Origin: Acidobacteriota bacterium
Lineage (GTDB): Bacteria; Acidobacteriota; Polarisedimenticolia; J045
Assembly (NCBI GenBank): GCA_027001345.1
Contig: JALTMS010000449.1
Span: forward strand, 1-13,304
Direction: 5' to 3'
DNA length: 13,304 nt
Part shown: positions 7,524 through 13,304 of the stretch, in pieces
Position numbering within the stretch: the stretch's first letter is position 1
How the letters are laid out: every line of letters begins with the position of its first letter
Translations under genes and position numbers: made by a program
Notes under the pieces: model-generated
What the model was told of the DNA's origin: nothing
The model's input: only the letters and a program-made list of their open reading frames with translations
Databases searched by the model: none

Positions 7524-7552
7524 ATTTGACGGCAAAACGGCTCCGCCGTCAA
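7524..7552 (-). promoter_or_regulatory. Candidate sigma factor promoter within an inverted repeat
   Basis: On the minus strand TTGACG (7552-7547, 5 of 6 to TTGACA) is followed after exactly 17 nt by TCAAAT (7529-7524, 4 of 6 to TATAAT, with the important second A missing). TTGACGGC and GCCGTCAA, inverted repeats of 8 nt, cover the two boxes, so a dimeric regulator binding here would block the promoter. The match is suggestive, not proof. Confidence 0.3.
7526..7552 (-). terminator. Hairpin with short T-run after the rhomboid gene
   Basis: On the minus strand ACGGC-GGA-GCCGT (7549-7537) is followed directly by TTT, a short rho-independent form about 85 nt after the rhomboid stop. The same bases can instead pair in the longer TTGACGGC (7552-7545) with GCCGTCAA (7533-7526) form, which excludes the short hairpin. 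The stem is only 5 bp, so strength is uncertain. Confidence 0.4.
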
Positions 7553-7636
7553 CCGGGATTTCGTTTTCGAACAAAGAGCGAACCAACTTCGTCGAAAACG
7601 GATGACGTCCTCGTCACCCCTCCAGCCCGGAGACGC

Positions 7637-8359
7637 TCACTGCCACCCTCCGGGCCCTGCGCCGCCATCGTAGCTGCGAAACCTGGGCTTGCGCCGGAAT
7701 CCTCCGAAGCCTCCGCCTCCCCCGCGACGCAGGACGAGGCGAATGTAGAGATAGCCTCCGGCCATGCCGCCGAGATGGGCGAAATGAGCGATACCATCGC
7801 CCGGGTTGGCGTCGATCGCACCGAAGAGATCGATCGCGCCGAAGATCAGCGCAAAGGTCCGGGCCCGAATGGGAAAGGGCAGCGGAAAGATGAACAGTTG
7901 CCGCTGAGGAAAGAACATCGCGTAGGCCAGCACCAGTCCGAGCACACCGGCGGACGCTCCGATCACCGGCTGGGGGCGCTGGGAGAACAGAGCGAAGAGG
8001 GTGTGCAGGACCCCGCCGCCCACCACGCTGGCCACGAAGTATTGCAGGAAGCCCCGGGAGCCGAGATAGCGCTCGACCTCTCCACCGAGCATCCACAGGC
8101 CCAGGGCATTCATCAGCAGGTGCCACAGGCCGCCGTGCAGCAGGGCGTAGGTCACCAACTGCCACAGGGCCAGGTAACCCGTGGAGGCCAGGTCGAGTCG
8201 CAGCCAGCGCTCGAAGAAGAAGAAACCCGCCTTGCCCAGCAGCACCTGAACAAAGAAGGTCGCGGCGAGAACGATCAGGATCCGCCGCACCATGGGAGTG
8301 ACGGGTGGTGCGGCGAAAGTGGGGCCGCCACCGCCGGGAACGCCACGGTAGTAGGACAT
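7637..8359 (-). CDS. Rhomboid-family intramembrane serine protease
   Basis: 240 residues from ATG 8359. Rhomboids cut substrate helices within the membrane using a Ser-His dyad. The catalytic serine is Ser136 in GASAG (134-138), the catalytic histidine is His195 in AHFAHLGG, and HLLMN (80-84) supplies the His and Asn that line the oxyanion site. About six hydrophobic segments are visible between residues 25 and 210, the usual core. The N-terminus is short and cytoplasmic, glycine/proline-rich; the C-terminus (212-240) is a glycine- and arginine-rich tail, GGGGGFGG. A TTG at 8413 would add 18 residues, but it has no ribosome binding site and the added part is unlike the family; MSYYRG with a weak AAGG upstream is preferred. 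It is divergent from the c-di-GMP gene, 140 nt apart. Substrates cannot be inferred. Confidence 0.93.
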   Translation of the reverse strand: MSYYRGVPGGGGPTFAAPPVTPMVRRILIVLAATFFVQVLLGKAGFFFFERWLRLDLASTGYLALWQLVTYALLHGGLWHLLMNALGLWMLGGEVERYLGSRGFLQYFVASVVGGGVLHTLFALFSQRPQPVIGASAGVLGLVLAYAMFFPQRQLFIFPLPFPIRARTFALIFGAIDLFGAIDANPGDGIAHFAHLGGMAGGYLYIRLVLRRGGGGGFGGFRRKPRFRSYDGGAGPGGWQ

Positions 8360-8463
8360 GTGGCGAACCTTACACCGTCGTTCGCCGACCGCCAAGAACC
8401 TGCCCACCAGCAAGGCGCCCCGAATTGACCGCGGTTCGGTGGGGAGTGTTCAACAACCGCCAT

Positions 8464-8479
8464 TGGCACTGACGAAGCT
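8464..8479 (+). promoter_or_regulatory. Possible sigma-54 type promoter for the c-di-GMP gene
   Basis: TGGCAC at 8464-8469 with GC at 8477-8478 followed by T fits the -24 GG and -12 GC spacing of the sigma-54 consensus, though the TT before the GC is AA here. Transcription would start about 10 nt before GTG 8500, giving an almost leaderless mRNA. No good sigma-70 pair was found in this gap. Confidence 0.25.
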
Positions 8480-8499
8480 GAGACCACAGTTTCTTTAAC

Positions 8500-10152
8500 G
8501 TGTCCAGCGAGAAACCAGTCGAGGTCCGTGTGCGCGAAGGAGTGATGCTCCTGAAAGGGGAGGAGCGCGTCCTCAAGCGCCTGAGCGAAGTGGCCGGAGA
8601 ACTGGCGCTTTCCGCCGAACCGAGCGCCGCCGAAGCGGCCATGGAAGCCCTGGCGCGCCGGGAAGGCTGCGTGGTGGTGACCAACCTCGACGGCCAGGCC
8701 GGTGGCGCCTGGCGCTGGCTCGAGCAGGCTCGACGCTGCGGCTTCGAGATTCCCCTGATCTGCGTCAAGGGCCCGACCACCGATCGCTGCCCGGAGGACG
8801 AGGCGACACTGGTCACCAACCAGGCGCGCCCCTTGCCGTCGATCTACTACGACCCACTGACCGGACTTCCCAACCGCGCGTTGTTCACCGAGTGGCTGGC
8901 TCGGGCCATCGAGCGCTCCCAGCAGCAGGCAGGTTACCGCTTCGCTGTCCTGCTGCTCGATCTCGACCGATTCAAGATCGTCAACGACAGCCTCGGTCAC
9001 GAAACCGGTGACCGACTCTTGATCCGCGTCGCCCGGAGGCTGCTTGCCCACCTGCGTTTCTCCGATGCGGTGGCCCGGATCTCCGGCGACGAGTTCACGA
9101 TCCTGCTCGACGACGTGGAGGATGCCAGCGATGCGGTGCGTATCGCCGAGCGCGTCCATGCGGCGCTGAAGGATCCCTTCCTCGTCAGCGGACAGGAAAT
9201 CTTCCCCACGGTGAGCATCGGCATCGCCCTGTCGGTCACCGGCTACCAGCGCCCGGAAGAAATGTTGCAGGACGCCGAAACGGCGATGTATCGGGCGAAG
9301 AATACCGAAGCCGGCTACGAGATCTTCGACCCCGAGATGCGGCGCAAGGCTCGCGACGTCCTGCGCCTGGAGTCGGATCTGCGCGGCGCGATGGAGCGGC
9401 GCGAATTCGAACTCTACTACCAGCCGATCCTCTCGATGCCCGAGAGCAAGGTGCTGGGTTTCGAGGCGCTGCTGCGCTGGAATCACCCCGAGCGCGGTTT
9501 CGTCTCTCCGGGCGACTTCATCCCGGTCGCCGAGGAGACCGGCCTGATCGTTCCGATCGGCGACTGGGTGCTCGAGGAAGCCTGCACCCAGCTCTCCCGC
9601 TGGCAGGACGAGTTGCCCCACGCCAGGCAACTGACGATGAACGTCAATCTCTCTCGCAAGCAACTGTGTGACGGCGAGCTGGTCCCCCGAGTCGAGCAGA
9701 TCCTTCGGCAGACTCGGATCGAGCCCGACCGCCTGAAACTCGAGATCACCGAGAGCATGGTGATGGAACGCGAGCAGGCGGCGATCGAGGTGCTCGCTCG
9801 CCTGCGCAGCCTGGGCGTCTTCCTCTGTGTCGATGATTTCGGCACCGGCTACTCCTCGCTCTCCTGCCTGCACCGGCTGCCGATCCAGACGATCAAGATC
9901 GATCGCTCCTTCGTCAGCCGCATGGGCATCGACATGGAGAGTTCGGAGATCGTCCGGACGATCGTCGCCCTGGCTCGCAACCTGAACAAGAAGGTGGTCG
10001 CCGAAGGCGTCGAGACCCTCGACCAGCTCTCCCGCCTCGAAGCGCTGGGCTGTGACCAGGCCCAGGGATTCCTCTTCTCCAAGCCGGTCAACGCCCGGGA
10101 CGCCGAGGAGCTGATCGAGCGCGCCTACCTGCTGACACCTGCCACGCCCTGA
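8500..10152 (+). CDS. GGDEF-EAL c-di-GMP enzyme with receiver-like N-terminus
   Basis: 550 residues. The N-terminus (about 14-108) has the layout of a receiver (MLLKGEERVLKRL, then GCVVVTNLDG, then IPLICVKG), but the acidic pocket is missing and Asn62 stands where the phospho-accepting Asp would be; this is my reading of the pattern. Next is a GGDEF domain (about 116-280) with DPLTGLPNR, Asp154, ND (162-163), an SGDEF active site (195-199) and an RxxD inhibitory site (RFSD, 186-189) five residues before it. The EAL domain (about 290-545) keeps Glu322, Asn383, Glu415, DD (445-446), Lys466, AEGVE and Gln522, a full phosphodiesterase set. It is therefore probably an active phosphodiesterase; cyclase activity of the SGDEF form is uncertain. 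It looks cytoplasmic, with no membrane segment. GTG 8500 has no ribosome binding site; GTG 8542 and ATG 8545 are alternatives, but the AAGGAG before them is too close. Confidence 0.93.
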   Translation: MSSEKPVEVRVREGVMLLKGEERVLKRLSEVAGELALSAEPSAAEAAMEALARREGCVVVTNLDGQAGGAWRWLEQARRCGFEIPLICVKGPTTDRCPEDEATLVTNQARPLPSIYYDPLTGLPNRALFTEWLARAIERSQQQAGYRFAVLLLDLDRFKIVNDSLGHETGDRLLIRVARRLLAHLRFSDAVARISGDEFTILLDDVEDASDAVRIAERVHAALKDPFLVSGQEIFPTVSIGIALSVTGYQRPEEMLQDAETAMYRAKNTEAGYEIFDPEMRRKARDVLRLESDLRGAMERREFELYYQPILSMPESKVLGFEALLRWNHPERGFVSPGDFIPVAEETGLIVPIGDWVLEEACTQLSRWQDELPHARQLTMNVNLSRKQLCDGELVPRVEQILRQTRIEPDRLKLEITESMVMEREQAAIEVLARLRSLGVFLCVDDFGTGYSSLSCLHRLPIQTIKIDRSFVSRMGIDMESSEIVRTIVALARNLNKKVVAEGVETLDQLSRLEALGCDQAQGFLFSKPVNARDAEELIERAYLLTPATP

Positions 10153-10168
10153 GCCGCATCACGGGCCC

Positions 10169-10189
10169 GGCTCGGAGTTCCGCCGAGCC
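10169..10189. terminator. Hairpin between convergent genes
   Basis: GGCTCGG (10169-10175) and CCGAGCC (10183-10189) form a 7-bp stem with a 7-nt loop, in the 40-nt gap between the stop of the GGDEF-EAL gene and the stop of the AhpD-like gene. Its position suits a shared terminator for both. Neither strand has a T-run after it, so termination by this hairpin alone is uncertain. Confidence 0.45.
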
Positions 10190-10192
10190 CCC

Positions 10193-10525
10193 TCACAGAC
10201 CGAGGCGATCGAGAACGTTGTGCATCTGCACGCCGTGGACCAGGGTGATGCCCGCATCCATCGCGGCGGCCACGTGCAGCGCTTCGGTCATCTGCTCGGG
10301 ATCGGCCCCTGCTTCGAGGCAGGCTTCGGTGTAGGCGTCGATACAGTAGGGGCACTGCCGGCAGTGGGCGACGGCCAGGGCAATCAGCGCCTTCTCTCGG
10401 CGGGTCAGCGCTCCGTCCTCGCCGGTGACCTTCCCGTAGTAGTCGAAGAAGAGGTCCATCAGCTCCTTGCGAAACTTGCCCACGTCCGCGAACTTCTTCA
10501 AGTCCTCGGATTCGTAATAGTTCAT
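10193..10525 (-). CDS. AhpD-like carboxymuconolactone decarboxylase family protein, arsenosugar-associated type
   Basis: 110 residues from ATG 10525, supported by GGAGG 5-6 nt upstream. The longer open frame to 10633 runs into the leader hairpins and has no ribosome binding site. The CMD/AhpD core is clear: EKALIALAVAHCRQCPYC, with redox CPYC at residues 58-61, and a conserved His-rich tail (ALHVAAAMDAGITLVHGVQM). The whole sequence (MNYYESEDLKKF start, FFDYYGKV, LTRREKALIALAVAH, CPYCIDAYTEAC) matches my memory of proteins named arsenosugar biosynthesis-associated peroxidase-like, often found beside the radical SAM protein ArsS. Such proteins are cytoplasmic thiol peroxidase-like enzymes; the true reaction is unproven. 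Some relatives have selenocysteine at the first position of the CxxC; here the codon is TGC, so Cys. No arsS or arsenic gene is in the window, so the arsenic link is only by family. It is convergent with the c-di-GMP gene. Confidence 0.9.
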   Translation of the reverse strand: MNYYESEDLKKFADVGKFRKELMDLFFDYYGKVTGEDGALTRREKALIALAVAHCRQCPYCIDAYTEACLEAGADPEQMTEALHVAAAMDAGITLVHGVQMHNVLDRLGL

Positions 10526-10544
10526 CTCTTCCTCCAGCCGGTTT

Positions 10545-10642
10545 CGGCAAGTGCTGCCGTTGTCGAGCGCGGGACGCGCGACGATGGCCGACCCCGGTTC
10601 GATGCACAAGCGTTTCAGCAAACGCTCGTGCACAAGACCGGG
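10545..10642 (-). promoter_or_regulatory. Three-hairpin structured leader before the AhpD-like gene
   Basis: Between the carboxypeptidase stop and the AhpD start, in minus-strand order: a long imperfect hairpin with 23-nt arms (10642-10620 and 10615-10593, loop GCTG; 18 Watson-Crick pairs plus 3 possible G-U pairs), an 8-bp hairpin with a 2-nt bulge (10582-10562), and a 5-bp perfect hairpin (CGGCA-GCACT-TGCCG, 10559-10545). The AhpD ribosome binding site follows 10-15 nt later. The first hairpin begins right after the carboxypeptidase stop and may act as its 3' end, but no T-run follows it. It may be a cis-regulatory RNA; no known riboswitch class was recognised. Confidence 0.45.
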
Positions 10643-13096
10643 CTACGGACATCCCCCGCTGCCGTTACGCGCTCCGCCCTCGCTGCCCGCGCCCCAACCG
10701 CCGCGAGACAGGCCGAGTTCGAAACGCACCAGGTAGTAGAAACCCGTCCCGGCGACCGGAGCTTGTGTGTCCGGGTGATCAGCCGTGCTGGTATCGACGG
10801 AGTCGCTCTCGATGCAGGTCAACGGGCCGAGATCGACGCCGGAGGCGCCGCCCCCGAGCGCCGATAGCTCTCCGCGCACCACGTCGTAGACGGCGCCCTC
10901 CCCGCCGGGCACGGCGGTCCAGGTCACCACCGTCTCTGCCGGATCGCTCACCCGCACACCGGCCACCTCACCCTGGGTCTGAAGATCGAAGGCCAGCAGG
11001 AGAAAATCGTCGATCGCAGCTTCCACCACGTTTTCGGCACCATCGTCGGCGACCCGAAAGCGGAAGCGGGTATCGGCCGCCGGCGCCACCACCCCATCGA
11101 GCAGGACTTCCGCGCGCACCCAGGCCGGCGCCGCGTCGGCCGTTGCCGTGGTGGCCTGCAACGAGTCGAGCAGCAGCCAGCTCGTCCCGCCGTCGGTGGA
11201 GACCTCCAGGTCGAAGCGATCCACCGGATCCGCCGCATCCTTGCGCAGCCAGCGGCGCCAGCCGACCCGCACGCCGTACCAACCCGACAGGTCATAGGCC
11301 GGTGAGACGAGGGTCGTCACGCCACCATCCACGTCGTCGGACGTGAAGCTGGCGGCGGCCTGGTTACCGGTGACCCAGGCGTTGACGCCGGTGCCCGGCG
11401 TGGCATCGAAGCGCGGCGCGCCGAACTCCAATCCACCGAAGATGATATCGCCGTCGTGGGTCCCCTGGGGCTCGCCCCACTGCCACTGCCCATCGCTGGC
11501 GGTGTCTCCCGGAAAGCCCGCCGTCCAGGCCAGGGCGGTGGCAGGATCCTCGAAATCCTCCCGAGCCAGCACGGTGGCCCCGAGGGGCTCGAGGGCGACG
11601 TCCACAGGCAGATAGGGACCATCGGTCACCGTCACCGGGATGACCGCATCCGCGTAGCCCGGTGCCCGCACGCGCAAGGTGTAATCACCGGGAACGACGA
11701 TCAGGTGGAAGCGACCGGTGTCTCCACGGCTGGTGGGCTGCCGTCCGTCGGGCAGGCTCATCTCGTCGAGGCTGATATCGGCCTCCAGCGGCGTGCCGCT
11801 GAGGGCATCGGTGACATGACCGCCCACCGCCGGCCCGCCGATACGCTCGATCAGCCACTTCCAGCCGGGTCGCTGCCCCTGCACGGTGGGGTCCCGGTAG
11901 GTGCCGTAGTCGGGACGGAAGCCACCCTCGGCACCGTTGTTGACCTCGGTGACGAAGGCGATCGAGCCGTTCTCCCGGTACTGATTGTCGCGACCGGTGC
12001 CATCGACCCGCGAGCCGTAGGGCGCAGGAGTGAAACCCTGGCCACCGTCGGCCTGCACCAGGCGCGCCGCGTAGTCCTCGGCAATGATGCGGGAGATGGA
12101 GGGATCGCTGCCCGGGATGGTGCTCAGCTTGGGCGAAAAGGACGGATCACAGGACAGGGCATAGAAGACGTCCTCACCGTAGGCATGGTATTCCACGTCG
12201 AACACCGGTCGCCACTGGCGCCCGAGTTCGATCAGCGCCTGGCTCTCGGGCTCGGAAAGCTCCTGGGGACCGCGATAGGTCGCCGAGGAGAAGGTGCTCG
12301 ACGATCCTAGACACTGGTTGCCCCAACCCCACTGGTAATTCCGGTTGAGATCCACGCCGTCCTGGCCGTCGATCACTCCGTTGGCATCGTTGTCCCTGAG
12401 ATTCTTGCGCCAGTTGTCGTCCACCTCGTGCACGCGCGCCACGCCGTCGGGATTGACCATCGGTACGCACCAGATCTGATAGCTGTCGACCATCGAGGTG
12501 ATCTGCGGATCGATGCCGTAGTTGTCGGTGAGCTGATCGATGGTGTCCATCACCACCTCGGGTGTCATCACCTCCCGAGCGTGGTGAGCCGCGTTGAAGA
12601 GGATCGCCAGCTCATCCTCGTCCTGCTCGGCGTTGTCCGAAATCATCAGCCCCCAGATGGTTCTCCCCGCCACGCTCTGGCCCAGGGCCACCAGACGTGT
12701 GATCGCCGGATGGTCCGCGGCAACCGTTTCCAGGAAGGCCTGCACCTCGGCCGGATCGTGGTAGCGATCGTCCGGCAACGGGCCGTCGATGGCCCCCTGC
12801 CCCCCACTACCCTGCTCGAGGGGTCGGGGGGCGGAGCGGCGCTCGAGCACCCGCGCGACGAAGCCGAGGCGCACCAGGCGACGACGACCCGCCTCGTCGG
12901 TGATCACCTCGACCCGATCGTGCGCCAGCGCGTGACCGGCGATGTCGTAGCCGAGAGCCGAGAGCCGATCTCGGCCGGCGGCGTCGGCCTCCACCAGCAG
13001 CCGGTAGATCGGCCCCTCGGCGAAGGCGAGCCCGCCACAGAGCAGCAAACAACTCCAGACACACCACCACCAGCGACTGCGCCGACACCGGGCCAT
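10643..13096 (-). CDS. Secreted M14 zinc carboxypeptidase with C-terminal accessory domains
   Basis: 817 residues; ATG 13096 has AGGAG 6 nt upstream. A signal peptide is clear: basic start, hydrophobic stretch 9-25, likely cut after AFA (24-26). Residues about 30-90 look like a propeptide. The M14 domain (about 110-420) has zinc ligands His172 and Glu175 (HHARE), His304 (VEYHAYGE), substrate-site residues in NWRKN (Arg230) and DLNRNY (Asn251, Arg252), and catalytic Glu384 (FVTEVNN). It cleaves C-terminal residues from peptides outside the cytoplasm. After it come a carboxypeptidase regulatory-like beta domain (about 422-505, GGHVTDALSGTPLEADISL), a jelly-roll-like region starting EDFEDP (about 510-705), and a fibronectin-like end (about 710-817, VTWTAVPGGEGAVYDVVRG, FYYLVR). 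Cys 760 and 816 may pair. The enzyme is a nutrient-scavenging secreted or surface-bound protease by inference. The stop touches the next hairpin; a promoter candidate lies upstream. Confidence 0.95.
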   Translation of the reverse strand: MARCRRSRWWWCVWSCLLLCGGLAFAEGPIYRLLVEADAAGRDRLSALGYDIAGHALAHDRVEVITDEAGRRRLVRLGFVARVLERRSAPRPLEQGSGGQGAIDGPLPDDRYHDPAEVQAFLETVAADHPAITRLVALGQSVAGRTIWGLMISDNAEQDEDELAILFNAAHHAREVMTPEVVMDTIDQLTDNYGIDPQITSMVDSYQIWCVPMVNPDGVARVHEVDDNWRKNLRDNDANGVIDGQDGVDLNRNYQWGWGNQCLGSSSTFSSATYRGPQELSEPESQALIELGRQWRPVFDVEYHAYGEDVFYALSCDPSFSPKLSTIPGSDPSISRIIAEDYAARLVQADGGQGFTPAPYGSRVDGTGRDNQYRENGSIAFVTEVNNGAEGGFRPDYGTYRDPTVQGQRPGWKWLIERIGGPAVGGHVTDALSGTPLEADISLDEMSLPDGRQPTSRGDTGRFHLIVVPGDYTLRVRAPGYADAVIPVTVTDGPYLPVDVALEPLGATVLAREDFEDPATALAWTAGFPGDTASDGQWQWGEPQGTHDGDIIFGGLEFGAPRFDATPGTGVNAWVTGNQAAASFTSDDVDGGVTTLVSPAYDLSGWYGVRVGWRRWLRKDAADPVDRFDLEVSTDGGTSWLLLDSLQATTATADAAPAWVRAEVLLDGVVAPAADTRFRFRVADDGAENVVEAAIDDFLLLAFDLQTQGEVAGVRVSDPAETVVTWTAVPGGEGAVYDVVRGELSALGGGASGVDLGPLTCIESDSVDTSTADHPDTQAPVAGTGFYYLVRFELGLSRGGWGAGSEGGARNGSGGCP

Positions 13097-13122
13097 GGGG
13101 ATCTCCTCTCGGAAGTGGCGAG

Positions 13123-13128
13123 AGTATA
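13123..13128 (-). promoter_or_regulatory. Candidate -10 box of the carboxypeptidase promoter
   Basis: TATACT on the minus strand (5 of 6 to TATAAT) lies 26 nt before ATG 13096, with a leader just long enough for the AGGAG ribosome binding site. No good -35 hexamer lies 16-18 nt upstream, so an activator may be needed; the repeats at 13130-13171 are in the right place for one. Confidence 0.4.
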
Positions 13129-13129
13129 C

Positions 13130-13171
13130 GTTTATGAGCCCGGCGAAGAAGTTTATTCGCTAACTATTCGC
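13130..13171. repeat. Short spaced repeats upstream of the carboxypeptidase gene
   Basis: GTTTAT occurs at 13130-13135 and again at 13151-13156, 21 nt apart (two helical turns). TATTCGC occurs at 13154-13160 and 13165-13171, 11 nt apart (one turn). Both pairs sit between the candidate -10 box and the cupin stop. The spacing on one face of the helix fits regulator binding sites, but the units are short. Confidence 0.35.
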
Positions 13172-13180
13172 CCCCGCCCA

Positions 13181-13304
13181 TCAGGAGCCGGGAACCGGAC
13201 GGGAGCCCTGGCCATCATCGAAGGTGGTCGGCACCAGGCAGAGCATGACCAGCGGCTCGGCAGAATGGGTGTTGACGTACTGGTGCAGCGCCCCGGGGGG
13301 AACC
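13181..13304 (-). CDS. C-terminal end of a cupin-domain protein (partial)
   Basis: The last 40 codons of a minus-strand gene whose start lies beyond the window, ending at TGA 13183-13181. The segment VPPGALHQYVNTHSAEPLVM followed by LCLVPTTFDDG is the classic second motif and end of a small cupin barrel: a Pro-Pro-Gly turn, the metal-binding His in LHQYVN, then the strand EPLVMLCLVP. Cupins of this size often bind a metal and may be enzymes, sugar-binding or regulatory; the rest of the protein would be needed to choose. It lies 84 nt upstream of the carboxypeptidase gene on the same strand. The carboxypeptidase has its own promoter candidate, so co-transcription is uncertain. Confidence 0.75.
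   Translation of the reverse strand, partial: VPPGALHQYVNTHSAEPLVMLCLVPTTFDDGQGSRPVPGS

Larger units (their letters stand above)
7274..7636. other. 363-nt intergenic region before the sigma factor gene
   Basis: It lies between the rhomboid stop and the sigma factor start. It holds the inverted repeat and hairpin at 7524-7552 (listed separately) and then about 250 nt of leader with no recognisable gene. It is somewhat AT-richer than the coding DNA around it, as expected for a regulatory region. Open frames crossing it on either strand continue as shadows of the neighbouring genes and have no ribosome binding sites. Confidence 0.55.

Noticed and set aside
6278..8428. Plus-strand open frame of about 716 codons opposite the sigma factor and rhomboid genes
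   Set aside because: It runs antisense across two real genes and the intergenic region between them, with no recognisable domain.
8275..9873. Minus-strand open frame of about 532 codons opposite the GGDEF-EAL gene
   Set aside because: It mirrors the codon pattern of the real gene on the other strand and also overlaps the rhomboid N-terminus in another frame.
10193..10525. AhpD-like protein as a selenoprotein in this window
   Set aside because: The CPYC codons are TGC and TGT; there is no in-frame TGA.

Overview
The window is GC-rich bacterial chromosome (third codon positions are mostly G or C). Eight complete protein genes were found, plus the ends of two more at the edges. All but the c-di-GMP gene and the fragment at the left edge are on the minus strand. 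No mobile element, CRISPR array, rRNA or tRNA was seen. Twin-arginine export, a selenocysteine elongation factor, a PAS-type hybrid kinase and a secreted M14 carboxypeptidase with a C-terminal region typical of large environmental secretomes suggest a Gram-negative-type environmental bacterium. Acidobacteriota or a neighbouring phylum would fit, but this is an impression, not a phylogenetic result.

Layout. (1) 1-85: the 3' end of a plus-strand gene, closed by a perfect 12-bp terminator hairpin. (2) 86-439: no convincing gene. (3) 440-7273, minus strand, read from high to low coordinate: a sigma-70 family factor, a hybrid histidine kinase, SelB, TatA and a ChaN/Tiki-like protein. Gaps are small (68, 16 and 61 nt), and the last pair probably overlaps by 4 nt. 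A weak promoter candidate lies before the kinase and a better one before tatA. (4) 7274-7636: a 363-nt intergenic stretch with a terminator-like hairpin and a promoter-like inverted repeat. (5) 7637-8359: a rhomboid protease, divergent from (6) 8500-10152, a GGDEF-EAL c-di-GMP enzyme whose N-terminus looks like a degenerate receiver domain. (7) 10193-10525: an AhpD-like protein of the arsenosugar-associated type, convergent with the c-di-GMP gene and preceded by a strongly structured leader. (8) 10643-13096: a secreted zinc carboxypeptidase. (9) 13181-13304: the 3' end of a cupin gene.

How the genes may work together. The sigma factor and hybrid kinase form a regulatory pair at the head of the minus-strand cluster. 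SelB implies that the organism inserts selenocysteine, yet selA, selD, selC and any selenoprotein are absent here. The AhpD-like protein carries a cysteine CPYC site, while relatives with selenocysteine at that site are known. TatA and the ChaN-like protein appear to be translationally coupled through a CTGA overlap, with CTG as the likely start of the second gene. That is the most unusual gene-structure point in the window. I did not find a clearly new multi-gene system. The points most worth a second look are the CTG start, the histidine kinase-selB-tatA-chaN arrangement, the three-hairpin leader before the AhpD gene, and the promoter-like inverted repeat before the sigma factor.
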